A stretch of 64,000 bases of DNA from Photobacterium ganghwense (GCF_003025595.1 NZ_PYMI01000002.1:248001-312000); one strand, 5' to 3'; positions 9,006-18,269 are shown, counted from the first letter of the stretch. Numbers and translations are program-made. Notes: generated from the sequence alone by a model not told the origin.

Positions 9006-10061
9006 ATGACAGATTTTTACCCCTTGACCATTCAGGACCTTGAAAAGGAAACAGCGGACTCAGTGGTAGTGACGTTCTCGTTGCCTGAAGCGCTGAAAGC
9101 ATCTTTTCGTTTTACACCCGGCCAGTACCTGACCCTGAAAGCGACCGTCAATGGTGAGGAACTCCGCCGCTGTTACTCCATTTGCTCGGCAGCCAACGAC
9201 GAAGCACTCAAAGTCGGCATCAAGGCAATCCCGGAAGGGCGCTTTTCCCAGTTCGCCAACAGTGCGCTGCAGATTGGTGACTCGCTAGAGGTCATGGCAC
9301 CGCGCGGCCACTTCGGCTTCCAGCCGGATGCGGCCAACCGCAACAACTACCTCGGCATTGCCGTCGGTTCCGGGATTACCCCGATTCTGTCAATGCTGAA
9401 AAGCTGCCTGGCGAGTGAGCCGGACAGCCAGTTTACCCTGCTGTATGGCAACCGCAGCCTGAGCAGCACCATGTTTCAGTCTGAACTGGCGGACTTGAAG
9501 AATCAGTACCCGGATCGCCTGCAGGTGGTGTACCTCTTTTCCCGGGAACGCAACGAAGCGGCATTGCTTAACGGGCGTCTGGATGCTGACAAACTGCGTG
9601 AGCTGGGTAACAGCCTGTTCAATTGGGGGGACTTTGACGCCTGCTACCTGTGCGGCCCTGATGAAATGCTGGAACCCGCATATGTTGCCCTCAGTGAAGG
9701 CGGGCTGGCGGAAGATCGTTTCTTCGTGGAGCGTTTCAATACCACGCCAGCCAAGCGGGCTGAGATCAAAAACCAGTCAGCCTATACCAAAGTGCATCTC
9801 AAGCGGGACGGACGGGTGATGACCCTGGAAATGACCGCGCAGGATGACAACATCCTGGATGCCGCGCTGCGTCAGGGGGCGGATTTGCCCTACGCCTGTA
9901 AAGGCGGCGTATGTGCCACCTGTATCTGTAAGGTGAAATCCGGACAGGTTGAAATGGGGCTGAACTACAGCCTGGAAGCCGATCAGATTGAGCAGGGCTA
10001 TGTGCTGAGCTGTCAGGCGGTGCCGACCTCAGACGAAGTCACTGTCGATTTTGATGTGTAA
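9006..10061 (+). CDS. paaE: PaaE: phenylacetyl-CoA epoxidase reductase
   Basis: Reductase of 351 residues. The N-terminal ferredoxin-NADP reductase part contains RFTPGQYLTLKA and RRCYSICS for FAD binding, then GIAVGSGITPILSML and YLCGPDEML for NADPH. The C-terminal plant-type [2Fe-2S] domain shows ACKGGVCATCICKV, with the last cysteine ligand in VLSCQA. It passes electrons from NADPH to PaaA. The start at 9006 is 13 bases after paaD with only a weak ribosome site (GAGAAC), suggesting coupling. Confidence 0.95.
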   Translation: MTDFYPLTIQDLEKETADSVVVTFSLPEALKASFRFTPGQYLTLKATVNGEELRRCYSICSAANDEALKVGIKAIPEGRFSQFANSALQIGDSLEVMAPRGHFGFQPDAANRNNYLGIAVGSGITPILSMLKSCLASEPDSQFTLLYGNRSLSSTMFQSELADLKNQYPDRLQVVYLFSRERNEAALLNGRLDADKLRELGNSLFNWGDFDACYLCGPDEMLEPAYVALSEGGLAEDRFFVERFNTTPAKRAEIKNQSAYTKVHLKRDGRVMTLEMTAQDDNILDAALRQGADLPYACKGGVCATCICKVKSGQVEMGLNYSLEADQIEQGYVLSCQAVPTSDEVTVDFDV

Positions 10062-10088
10062 GACTGGCCATTCGTGCAAGGAGGCACT

Positions 10089-10922
10089 ATGCAGGCGGAA
10101 CAAACAACAGCACAACAGGCTGAGCAGCCGCAATCTGAACTGGCATCACACCCATATGAGTATCTGGCGTGTGACCTGACCCGCCGCGTACTGACGATCC
10201 GTTTTACTCATTATCAAAAACGCAATGCCCTGACCAATGACTGTCTGGCGGAGCTGGCGGCGGTGCTGGAGATGGTAGACGGCGATGACAACATCGGGGC
10301 GGTGGTGCTCACCGGCGGTGCTCACTGTTTTGCTGCCGGGGCCGATCTCAACGAACTGGCCAGTCAGGATGCGGTGGCAACCTGGCAAAATCCCAGACCT
10401 CAGCTGTGGCAGCGTATCGACAGCTTCAGCAAACCGCTGCTGGCAGCGGTGAATGGCTATGCCTTTGGCGCAGGGCTGGAGCTGGTGCTGCTGTGCGACG
10501 TGGTTATCGCCGCCGAGCAGACCCGTTTCGGCCTGCCGGAAATTACCCTAGGGCTCATGCCGGGGGCTGGTGGCACACAGCGACTGAGTCGTACGGTCGG
10601 TAAATCGCTGGCCAATCAGATGGTGCTGACCGGCATGCCGATTGATGCCCGCCAGGCTTGTAGCGCCGGATTGGTCAGTGAGGTGACACTGGCGGCGCTG
10701 ACACTGGAACGCACGCAACAACTGGCTGTAGTGATAGCCAGCCGCGCACCGCTGGCCGTGAAAGCCGCCAAACAGGCACTTAAACAAGTACCGGAATTGC
10801 CGCTGAGTCAGGGCCTGAAACAGGAAAGACAACTCTTCTCACTGTTGGCTGCGACACAGGACAGACAGGAAGGCATCGACGCTTTCTTTTCAAAACGCAC
10901 ACCGAAATATCAAGGAAATTAA
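10089..10922 (+). CDS. paaF: PaaF: 2,3-dehydroadipyl-CoA hydratase
   Basis: Crotonase-family enzyme of 277 residues. AAGADLNELA forms part of the oxyanion hole, and PEITLGLMPGAGGTQRL carries the catalytic glutamate region. It hydrates 2,3-dehydroadipyl-CoA to 3-hydroxyadipyl-CoA late in the pathway. The ATG at 10089 follows AGGAGG by five bases; a GTG at 10074 lies upstream of that ribosome site. The protein carries about 22 extra glutamine-rich N-terminal residues compared with the 255-residue E. coli PaaF, apparently a lineage feature. Confidence 0.92.
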   Translation: MQAEQTTAQQAEQPQSELASHPYEYLACDLTRRVLTIRFTHYQKRNALTNDCLAELAAVLEMVDGDDNIGAVVLTGGAHCFAAGADLNELASQDAVATWQNPRPQLWQRIDSFSKPLLAAVNGYAFGAGLELVLLCDVVIAAEQTRFGLPEITLGLMPGAGGTQRLSRTVGKSLANQMVLTGMPIDARQACSAGLVSEVTLAALTLERTQQLAVVIASRAPLAVKAAKQALKQVPELPLSQGLKQERQLFSLLAATQDRQEGIDAFFSKRTPKYQGN

Positions 10923-10926
10923 ACAC

Positions 10927-11715
10927 ATGGAACAGACAGTTCTTTACTCTGCGGAAGCCGGAGTGGCTTTGATCACCCTGAATCGGCCTCAGCAGCTCAA
11001 CAGCTTCAACCCTGAAATGCATCAGGCCCTGATGGCCAGTCTGAAACAGGCCGAGGCGGATCCGGCTGTGCGTGCCATCGTGCTGATCGGAGCCGGGCGT
11101 GGGTTCTGCGCCGGACAGGATCTCAACGACCGCAACATCAGTGCCGATCAGCCGATGCCGGATCTGGGCGAAAGCATTGAACGTTTCTATAACCCGCTGG
11201 TGAAGAAAATCACGCAGCTGAATAAGCCGGTGATTGCCGCCGTCAATGGGGTGGCGGCAGGTGCCGGTGCCAATCTGGCGCTGGCGTGCGACATCGTGAT
11301 AGCCGCACAGTCTGCCAGTTTTATTCAGGCATTTTGCAAGATCGGTCTGGTGCCGGACTCGGGTGGTACCTGGATTCTGCCGCGCCTGATTGGTCCTGCA
11401 CGGGCAAAAGCCCTGATGTTGCAAGGTAACAAAGTGAGCGCGGAACAGGCCGCTGACTGGGGCATGATCTGGCAATGCGTGGCTGATGACGTGCTGGCGA
11501 GCGAAGCCATGGCGCTGGGTCAGCAGCTTGCAACGCAGCCAACTACCGGACTTGGATACATCAAACAGGCCTTGTTGCATAGCAGCACCAATACCCTGGA
11601 AGAGCAGTTGGATCTCGAACGCGATCTGCAGCGACTGGCGGGTCGAACTGAAGACTACCGTGAAGGGGTCGCGGCCTTTTTTGCCAAGCGTCAGCCGACG
11701 TTCAAGGGGTACTGA
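10927..11715 (+). CDS. paaG: PaaG: ring-1,2-epoxyphenylacetyl-CoA isomerase
   Basis: Crotonase-family protein of 262 residues, as in E. coli. GRGFCAGQDLNDR and NGVAAGAGANLALACD are oxyanion-hole segments, and CKIGLVPDSGGTW carries the catalytic aspartate typical of PaaG. It isomerises the epoxide to the seven-membered oxepin-CoA, the substrate of PaaZ. It starts only four bases after the paaF stop. Confidence 0.94.
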   Translation: MEQTVLYSAEAGVALITLNRPQQLNSFNPEMHQALMASLKQAEADPAVRAIVLIGAGRGFCAGQDLNDRNISADQPMPDLGESIERFYNPLVKKITQLNKPVIAAVNGVAAGAGANLALACDIVIAAQSASFIQAFCKIGLVPDSGGTWILPRLIGPARAKALMLQGNKVSAEQAADWGMIWQCVADDVLASEAMALGQQLATQPTTGLGYIKQALLHSSTNTLEEQLDLERDLQRLAGRTEDYREGVAAFFAKRQPTFKGY

Positions 11716-11717
11716 TC

Positions 11718-13304
11718 ATGGCGGGTATTCAACACGTCGCCGTGATTGGTGCCGGAGCCATGGGAGCCGGTATTGCCCAGGTCGCGGCGCAGGCGGGTTT
11801 TCGTGTGTCACTGTTCGATCTTGCCGTGTCACAGGCTGAACAAGCGGTGCAGCGCATTGCTGACGCGCTGGATAAGCGGGTGGCTCGCGGCAAGCTCAGT
11901 GCTACTGAGCGTGATGGTACGGTATCCCGTCTGCACTGCGTTTCCCAATTGGCAGAGATTGCCGACGCGGACCTGGTGATCGAAGCCATTGTCGAAAATC
12001 TGGCCGTAAAGCAGAGCCTGTTCCGGGATCTGGCTGCCATCTGTCGCGAAGACTGCCTGCTGGCCAGTAATACCTCGTCGATTTCGATCACCGCCATTGC
12101 CAGTGCGGTCAACCGTCCTGAGCGGGTTGTGGGGCTGCACTTTTTTAATCCGGCACCGGTAATGAAACTGGTTGAAGTGATCCGCGGGATTGCCACCAGT
12201 GCGCAGACCGCCCAGATAGCGCTGGATTGGGCACGGCAATGCGGCAAGCAAGCGGTGCTGGCGCGTTCGACACCGGGATTTATCGTCAACCGGATCGCCC
12301 GTCCTTTTTATGCCGAAGCATTGCGTGCATTAGAGGTGCAGGTAGCCGAACCGGTACAGCTGGATTACCTGATGCGCCATGCCGGCGGGTTCAATATGGG
12401 GCCGTTTGAACTGATGGATCTGATTGGCCATGACGTCAATTACGCCGTGACCTGTAGTGTGTTTGAAGCCTGTTATCAGGACCGACGCTATCTGCCGTCC
12501 CTGATTCAGAAAGAGCTGGTGGATGCCGGATACCTTGGCCGTAAAACGGGCAAAGGCTTTTACGACTATGCCGAAGATGCGCCGCAGCCAGCGTTGAATT
12601 TATTGCTGCCGGGTGCAGGTGCCTGCCAGTCAAGTTTGGCGGCTCGCAAACTGGGGCAATGGTTACCGGCGGATCACGGTCTGTTGGAGCTGGTTGCAAA
12701 TCAGCTCACCCTTGAAGCCAAGGCCACTAACGCAACAGATGTCACGGTTGCCACAGGTTCGGCTCAATTGGCAGCCGTTACTTTTCCTGCCGAAAGCGGG
12801 CCGGCCTGCCTAGAGGTGAACGGTGTTCTGCTGGTGCCGACCCGTGGTGAGAGCGCGACCATGCTGGCTGCACGTTTTCAGCAACCGGTGGTGACCGTAG
12901 ATTACTGCCGTGATTACCGTCTTTCCCCGGTAATTGCACTGGCACCAGCGGCGCAGAACACTCAAGAGCAAACTCGCCAGGCCATAGTATTTTTCCAGGC
13001 GCTGGGTAAGCAGGTACTGCTGCTCAAGGACTATCCGGGCATGGTGGTCTGGCGCACTGTCGCCATGCTGGTCAATGAAACGTTGGATCTCGCCAACAAA
13101 GGCGGTGCCTCGCTGGCGGATATCGACACGGCGATGTGTTTCGGCGTGAACTACCCGCAGGGCCCGGCCGCTTGGGGCTGCCAGTTGGGCTGGTCGGCCA
13201 TTTGCGACACGCTCGACGGACTGACCGCGTTTTACGGTGAAGAGCGTTACCGCCCGTCACCAATGTTGCGCGAATTTGCAATGATAAACAAGGAGTTGGT
13301 ATGA
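11718..13304 (+). CDS. paaH: PaaH: 3-hydroxyadipyl-CoA dehydrogenase
   Basis: NAD-dependent dehydrogenase of 528 residues. The Rossmann motif AVIGAGAMGAGIAQVAAQAG is at residues 7-26, the HFFNPAPVMKLVEV catalytic histidine region at about 140, and a tandem C-terminal helical domain follows (SRYxGRKTGKGFYDY-like segment). It oxidises 3-hydroxyadipyl-CoA to 3-oxoadipyl-CoA. It is somewhat longer than the E. coli protein (about 475 residues) because of its C-terminal half. It is separated by two bases from paaG and overlaps paaI by four bases (ATGA). Confidence 0.93.
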   Translation: MAGIQHVAVIGAGAMGAGIAQVAAQAGFRVSLFDLAVSQAEQAVQRIADALDKRVARGKLSATERDGTVSRLHCVSQLAEIADADLVIEAIVENLAVKQSLFRDLAAICREDCLLASNTSSISITAIASAVNRPERVVGLHFFNPAPVMKLVEVIRGIATSAQTAQIALDWARQCGKQAVLARSTPGFIVNRIARPFYAEALRALEVQVAEPVQLDYLMRHAGGFNMGPFELMDLIGHDVNYAVTCSVFEACYQDRRYLPSLIQKELVDAGYLGRKTGKGFYDYAEDAPQPALNLLLPGAGACQSSLAARKLGQWLPADHGLLELVANQLTLEAKATNATDVTVATGSAQLAAVTFPAESGPACLEVNGVLLVPTRGESATMLAARFQQPVVTVDYCRDYRLSPVIALAPAAQNTQEQTRQAIVFFQALGKQVLLLKDYPGMVVWRTVAMLVNETLDLANKGGASLADIDTAMCFGVNYPQGPAAWGCQLGWSAICDTLDGLTAFYGEERYRPSPMLREFAMINKELV

Positions 13305-13735
13305 CGCCACAACAGCAACTGGCATGGCAGTGTGCGGAGAAAATGTACAGCCAGGACGGCTGCTCCAACCTGCTGTCCCTGAAAATTGAACAGATGGACC
13401 AAGGTTCGGCGACAGTCAGCATGACGGTGACCCGCGATATGTTGAACGGCTTTGAAACCTGCCACGGCGGGATGATTTTCAGCCTGGCGGACTCAGCGTT
13501 TGCATTTGCTTGCAACAGCGAAAATCAGGTGGCGGTAGCTGCCGGATGCAGCATCGAGTATGTCCGTCCGGGGCGGGCGGGCGATACCCTAACGGCTGTC
13601 GCTCAAGCACGCTCGCAGGGCAAGGTGACAGGTACATACGACATTGAAATTACCAATCAGGACGGCAAGTTAGTGGCGCTGTTCAGAGGCAAGGCACATC
13701 GGTTGGGCAGACTGGTACTGGAGGAGACACCATGA
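13301..13735 (+). CDS. paaI: PaaI: hotdog-fold acyl-CoA thioesterase
   Basis: A 144-residue single hotdog-domain protein. ETCHGGMIFSLADSAFAFA carries the HGG motif and the catalytic aspartate. PaaI hydrolyses ring-hydroxylated phenylacetyl-CoA and related dead-end esters, freeing CoA when the pathway stalls. It overlaps paaH and paaJ by ATGA, so translation of the three is coupled. Confidence 0.94.
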   Translation: MTPQQQLAWQCAEKMYSQDGCSNLLSLKIEQMDQGSATVSMTVTRDMLNGFETCHGGMIFSLADSAFAFACNSENQVAVAAGCSIEYVRPGRAGDTLTAVAQARSQGKVTGTYDIEITNQDGKLVALFRGKAHRLGRLVLEETP

Positions 13736-14943
13736 AAGACGCGTATATCTGTGATGCAGTAAGAACCCCGATTGGCCGTTACGGCGGCGCGCTGGCGCAG
13801 GTTCGCCCTGATGATCTGGCCGCGGTGCCGCTCAAGGCACTGATGGAACGTCATCCGGCGCTCGACTGGCAGGCGGTCGATGATGTGATTCTGGGTTGTG
13901 CCAATCAGGCCGGTGAAGACAACCGCAATGTCGCCCGTATGGCGACCCTGCTTGCCGGACTGCCACAGGAAGTGTCGGGCACCACCATTAACCGCCTGTG
14001 CGGTTCGGGGCTGGATGCGCTGGCCATGGCTGCGCGCAGCATCAAAGCGGGTGAAGCGTCGCTGATGATTGCCGGTGGGGTGGAATCAATGTCCCGGGCT
14101 CCGTATGTCATGGCGAAGTCGGCCTCAGCCTTCGATCGTGGGGTACAGATGTTTGATACCACCATCGGCTGGCGTTTTATCAATGCGCAGCTTCAACAGG
14201 TGTATGGGTCGGATTCTATGCCGGAAACGGCGGAAAATGTTGCTGCCCGTTTTGGCATCAGCCGAGAGGATCAGGATCGCTTTGCCCTGCGCAGTCAGCA
14301 AAAAACTCAGCAGGCACAAGCGGCCGGTATTCTGGCGCAAGAAATCGTACCGGTGACGATTCCCGGTCGCAAAGGGGCGACGACAGTGGTCAGTGAAGAT
14401 GAGCACCCGCGTCCGGAAACCACGCTAGAGCAGTTGGCTGCGCTCAAAGCGCCGTTTGCCGCCGAGGGCAGCGTGACCGCCGGCAATGCATCGGGCGTTA
14501 ATGACGGTGCGGCAGTGCTGTTGGTGGCCGGTGAAGACGCCGTGAAAAAATTTGGTCTGACTCCGAAAGCCCGGATTGTCGGCAGTGCCACCGTTGGGGT
14601 AGAGCCCGCCATCATGGGCATTGGCCCGGCACCGGCAGCCAAAAAAGTGCTGGAGCAGACTGGGCTGGCCATCACTGATATGGATGTCATTGAACTCAAT
14701 GAAGCCTTTGCATCTCAGGCACTGGCCGTGCTGCGTGAGTTGGGGCTGCCAGATGATGCTGAGCATGTGAACCCCAATGGCGGTGCCATTGCGCTGGGTC
14801 ACCCGTTGGGCATGAGCGGGGCACGTATTGCAATGGCTGCGGTGAATGAGTTGCACCGGCGTCAAGGGCGCTATGCGCTGTGCTGCATGTGTATTGGTGT
14901 CGGACAGGGGATTGCGATGATCCTTGAGCGCATCGAGGCGTGA
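13732..14943 (+). CDS. paaJ: PaaJ: 3-oxoadipyl-CoA / 3-oxo-5,6-dehydrosuberyl-CoA thiolase
   Basis: Thiolase of 403 residues. The acylated cysteine is in NRLCGSGLDALAMAA, and the C-terminal catalytic residues are in GGAIALGHPLGMSGARI and CMCIGVGQG. It acts twice in the pathway, releasing acetyl-CoA and finally succinyl-CoA plus acetyl-CoA. It is the last gene of the operon starting at paaA. No clear terminator follows before paaK. Confidence 0.95.
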   Translation: MKDAYICDAVRTPIGRYGGALAQVRPDDLAAVPLKALMERHPALDWQAVDDVILGCANQAGEDNRNVARMATLLAGLPQEVSGTTINRLCGSGLDALAMAARSIKAGEASLMIAGGVESMSRAPYVMAKSASAFDRGVQMFDTTIGWRFINAQLQQVYGSDSMPETAENVAARFGISREDQDRFALRSQQKTQQAQAAGILAQEIVPVTIPGRKGATTVVSEDEHPRPETTLEQLAALKAPFAAEGSVTAGNASGVNDGAAVLLVAGEDAVKKFGLTPKARIVGSATVGVEPAIMGIGPAPAAKKVLEQTGLAITDMDVIELNEAFASQALAVLRELGLPDDAEHVNPNGGAIALGHPLGMSGARIAMAAVNELHRRQGRYALCCMCIGVGQGIAMILERIEA

Positions 14944-15088
14944 GCAAAGGCGCGTTCTGGAAGAAAGATCGGGTGCGATTAAGCACTGGGTCTTGAGCGT
15001 AACGATTGTTCAAATTAACATCTAATTAACAATTATATTAATTACAAAGTCAGCAAAAGATAACGCCAATCCAAAAGGAAGCAAAGGA
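14944..15088 (+). promoter_or_regulatory. Probable paaK promoter region
   Basis: The 145-base spacer ends in a very A+T-rich stretch (15001-15055) with two ATTAACA direct repeats and a TATATT box. I could not choose a single promoter pair, but base composition suggests paaK can be transcribed independently of paaA-J. Confidence 0.4.
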
Positions 15089-16381
15089 ATGACACATCAA
15101 CACCTTGAGGCGATTGAAACGGCCTCGATCGACGAGCTAAGAGCGTTACAGTTTGAACGAATGAAATGGACTCTGGAGCACGCGTACCGTAACGTGCCGA
15201 TGTATACCCGTAAATTTGATGAAGCCGGTGTACACCCTTCTGATTTCACGTGTTTGGAAGACATCAGCAAGTTTCCTTACACTACCAAGCAGGACTTACG
15301 CGACAATTATCCGTTTGGCACTTTTGCCGTTCCGATGGAGCAAGTAGTGCGGGTGCATGCGTCATCCGGCACGACCGGCAAGCCGACAGTGGTGGGTTAT
15401 ACCCAGAAAGACATTGATACCTGGGCGACCATTGTGGCGCGTTCCATCCGTGCGGCGGGCGGCAGTGCCAAAGATATGATCCATGTTGCCTACGGTTATG
15501 GCTTGTTCACGGGCGGTTTGGGTGCGCATTACGGCGCCGAAAAACTCGGGGCGACAGTCGTGCCGATGTCTGGCGGCCAGACCGAGAAACAGATTCAGCT
15601 GATTGAAGATTTCAAACCGACCATCATCATGGTTACCCCGTCATACTGTCTGAACCTGCTGGATCAGCTGGAGAAAAAGCACGGCGGTGATGCGTCTGGC
15701 TGCTCACTGAAAATCGGGATTTTTGGTGCTGAGCCGTGGTCAGACTCCATGCGTGAAGAAATTGAACGTCGTCTTGGCATCAAAGCGCTGGATATCTATG
15801 GCCTGTCGGAAGTGATGGGGCCGGGTGTGGCGATGGAATGTGCCGAGACCGCTGACGGGCCAACTATTTGGGAAGACCACTTCTTCCCGGAAATCATCGA
15901 CCCGAGTAACGGTAATGTCATGCCGGAAGGTGAGCACGGGGAGCTGGTGTTCACGTCGTTGACCAAAGAAGCGATGCCGGTCATTCGCTATCGCACCCGT
16001 GATCTGACCCGCTTGCTGCCGGGCACTGCCCGCACCATGCGCCGGATGGATAAGATCACCGGTCGCAGCGATGACATGCTGATCATCCGTGGGGTGAATG
16101 TGTTCCCGTCACAGATCGAAGAGCAGATCCTCGAAATCAAGCAACTCAGTCCGCACTATCAGCTGGAAGTCAGTAAACAGGGCAATCTGGATACCCTGAA
16201 AATCAAAGTGGAGCTGAAAGGCGCCACCAATACCGAGTGTGGCAACCAGGTCGTCAGTGAGTTGCGTCACCGTATCAAGACTATGGTCGGGATATCCACC
16301 CTGATTGAGCTGCTTCCGGATGGTGGGATCCCGCGCTCCGAAGGCAAGGCGCAGCGGGTCATTGACCTTCGTCACGCCTGA
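15089..16381 (+). CDS. paaK: PaaK: phenylacetate-CoA ligase
   Basis: Adenylate-forming enzyme of 430 residues. The P-loop-like HASSGTTGKPTVVGYTQKD, YGLSEVMGPGVAMEC and TGRSDDMLIIRGVNVFPSQI are the core motifs of PaaK. It activates phenylacetate to phenylacetyl-CoA with ATP, the entry step and the source of the PaaX effector. AAAGGAAGCAAAGGA precedes the ATG. It is separated from paaJ by an A+T-rich spacer and followed by a strong hairpin. Confidence 0.96.
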   Translation: MTHQHLEAIETASIDELRALQFERMKWTLEHAYRNVPMYTRKFDEAGVHPSDFTCLEDISKFPYTTKQDLRDNYPFGTFAVPMEQVVRVHASSGTTGKPTVVGYTQKDIDTWATIVARSIRAAGGSAKDMIHVAYGYGLFTGGLGAHYGAEKLGATVVPMSGGQTEKQIQLIEDFKPTIIMVTPSYCLNLLDQLEKKHGGDASGCSLKIGIFGAEPWSDSMREEIERRLGIKALDIYGLSEVMGPGVAMECAETADGPTIWEDHFFPEIIDPSNGNVMPEGEHGELVFTSLTKEAMPVIRYRTRDLTRLLPGTARTMRRMDKITGRSDDMLIIRGVNVFPSQIEEQILEIKQLSPHYQLEVSKQGNLDTLKIKVELKGATNTECGNQVVSELRHRIKTMVGISTLIELLPDGGIPRSEGKAQRVIDLRHA

Positions 16382-16458
16382 GTCTGACGGGTACTGCCCC
16401 GGGCTGCCTGACGCCGGATGGTCAGTCTCCCGAACCGCCGAATGAAAGCTTGAAAACA

Positions 16459-16487
16459 CACAGCGCTGCCGGCTCGGCAGCGCTGTG
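16459..16487. terminator. Perfect 13-bp hairpin between paaK and paaX
   Basis: CACAGCGCTGCCG and CGGCAGCGCTGTG pair perfectly around a GCT loop. No T run follows, so it could be a Rho-type or stabilising 3' hairpin, or a protein-binding palindrome. It lies about 90 bases before paaX. Confidence 0.6.
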
Positions 16488-16579
16488 ATATGTCACTGAT
16501 ATCCTAATTAATCGTCCAGTTTGCTGTGAAAGAAAAAGGTCACTTGTTATGATGCCTGGCAGGAAAAAGAAATAGATTC

Positions 16580-17521
16580 ATGGAGTTGCTTTTGGAAAGT
16601 CGTTTTGACGCGTTTTACTCTTCAGCTATCGATCACCATTCCATCAGCGGAACCTCGCTGGTGATCACCTTTCTGGGCGATTATTTGTGCCACTCCGGTG
16701 GCGGTATCTGGATGGGCAGCCTGATTAAATTCATGGAATCTCTGAGCTTTAACCAGCGCTTTGTCCGTTCATCGGTGTTTCGTCTCAAGCAGGACGGCTG
16801 GCTGGATGTCAAAAAGCAGGGGCGCAAAAGCTACTATTTCATGACGCCGGAACGTTTTGACGAAGTGCGTGCGGCCAACCGGAAAATCTACAGTGTGGAA
16901 AGTGCGAGCTGGAACGGCAAATGGAATCTGGTGCACATTCCATCCTCCACGCTGCTTGATGCGAAGGTGCATGGCAAAACCCTTTCCCGACTGGGATTCG
17001 GTGTACTTGATAAAGGCGTTTATATTCAGGCTGATCAGGGCCAGCTCGACGCGATGGATATTGATGCCATCAACCAGGCGTTCCCGAATGCCCACGTGTT
17101 CCAGCACGCGGATATGGCCGGTTTAACACAGCGTGATATGCAGAGCTTTATTTATACAACCTGGGAACTGCAGCGTATTCAGGATGATTATCAGGCGTTT
17201 TGCCAGATGTTCAATCCGGTATGGCAACAGCTTAAAGACATGCCTACTGAGGAACTTAACCCGGAAGACTGTTTCAAGCTGCGTTTGTTGCTGATTCATT
17301 TTTACCGGCGAATCATTATTAAAGATCCGCTTTTGCCAGGGGAACTGCTGCCGGAAGATTGGCCGGGCGGTGTGGCTCAGAGCCTGGCTATGAACCTGTA
17401 CAAGAAAATTCACTTGAGTGCCCGGAACTATGTGACCGAGCACGGCGAGACCATTGTCGGACCGGTTCCGTTGCCTGCTTCCGATTACTACGCACGGTTT
17501 GGCGGCTTAACGGCCAGCTGA
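16580..17521 (+). CDS. paaX: PaaX: phenylacetyl-CoA-responsive repressor
   Basis: A 313-residue regulator, usual length about 310. The N-terminal winged-helix DNA-binding region includes SISGTSLVITFLGDYL, NQRFVRSSVFRLKQDGWL and RKSYYFMTPE. The C-terminal part contains LLLIHFYRRIIIKDPLLPGE, strongly conserved in PaaX. PaaX represses paa promoters until phenylacetyl-CoA binds. The ATG at 16580 has a poor ribosome site. A TTG at 16592, preceded by GGAG, would align better with the E. coli start and is a real alternative. Confidence 0.93.
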   Translation: MELLLESRFDAFYSSAIDHHSISGTSLVITFLGDYLCHSGGGIWMGSLIKFMESLSFNQRFVRSSVFRLKQDGWLDVKKQGRKSYYFMTPERFDEVRAANRKIYSVESASWNGKWNLVHIPSSTLLDAKVHGKTLSRLGFGVLDKGVYIQADQGQLDAMDIDAINQAFPNAHVFQHADMAGLTQRDMQSFIYTTWELQRIQDDYQAFCQMFNPVWQQLKDMPTEELNPEDCFKLRLLLIHFYRRIIIKDPLLPGELLPEDWPGGVAQSLAMNLYKKIHLSARNYVTEHGETIVGPVPLPASDYYARFGGLTAS

Positions 17522-17552
17522 CGGCCTCGCGCTTAACGCAAAGGACATGCTT

Positions 17553-18179
17553 ATGCCAGTGTATCAGTTAGATGGAATTACCCCGGTGATTCATCCGGAC
17601 AGTTTTGTCCATCCCAGTGCCGATATTATCGGTGATGTCATTATCGGGGCCCGTGTTTATATCGGCCCCAGTGCATCGATTCGTGGCGATATGGGGCGTA
17701 TTATCATTGAAGACGGCAGTAACGTGCAGGATAACTGTGTGTTGCACGGGTTTCCCAATCAGGAAACGGTGCTGGAAGAAAACAGCCATATCGGGCATGG
17801 GGCGGTGATCCATGGCTGCCGGATTGGCCGCAACACCCTGGTGGGGATGAACGCTGTGGTGATGGATCTGGCGGACATTGGCGCGGAGTCCATTATTGGT
17901 GCGCACAGCTTTGTTAAGGCTCGCAGTGTATTTGCCCCCCGCAGTATGATCATGGGCAGTCCGGCTGTCTGTACCCGTCAGGTACGAGATGATGAGCTGG
18001 CCTGGAAAGAGAAAGGAACGGCCATGTATCAGCAGCTGGTGACCCGCTGTCTGACGACGCTGAAGGAAGTGACACCGCTGCCGAAGCCGGAATCTAACCG
18101 TCCAACTATGGTGTTTGACACTGCGCCAGTACCGAAAAAAATGCAGGCGGAAAGCGATGCCCAATTCGATGACGCATGA
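17553..18179 (+). CDS. paaY: PaaY: hexapeptide-repeat thioesterase
   Basis: A 208-residue gamma-carbonic-anhydrase-like left-handed beta-helix protein with repeated hexapeptides (IGDVIIGARVYIGPSASI, NVQDNCVLHGFP, HIGHGAVIHGCRIGRN). It starts at 17553, eight bases after AAGGA; the ATG at 17547 is too close. PaaY acts as a thioesterase on toxic CoA adducts formed from pathway intermediates. Its C-terminal tail (about residue 170 on) is longer than usual. It follows paaX as a two-gene unit ended by a strong terminator. Confidence 0.93.
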   Translation: MPVYQLDGITPVIHPDSFVHPSADIIGDVIIGARVYIGPSASIRGDMGRIIIEDGSNVQDNCVLHGFPNQETVLEENSHIGHGAVIHGCRIGRNTLVGMNAVVMDLADIGAESIIGAHSFVKARSVFAPRSMIMGSPAVCTRQVRDDELAWKEKGTAMYQQLVTRCLTTLKEVTPLPKPESNRPTMVFDTAPVPKKMQAESDAQFDDA

Positions 18180-18229
18180 TCCGGTACATGGTCCGCTATG
18201 CGGTGTGTGAGGTGCCTCAAGCCAAGTTT

Positions 18230-18269
18230 TCTCAAAAAAAATCGTGCCGGAGCACGATTTTTTTTGAGA
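18230..18269. terminator. Strong bidirectional intrinsic terminator
   Basis: An 18-bp perfect stem (18230-18247 with 18252-18269) has an A8/T8 block and a GC core around a CGGA loop, so it works in both directions. It ends paaXY on the plus strand and the small gene at 18352 on the minus strand. Confidence 0.93.
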
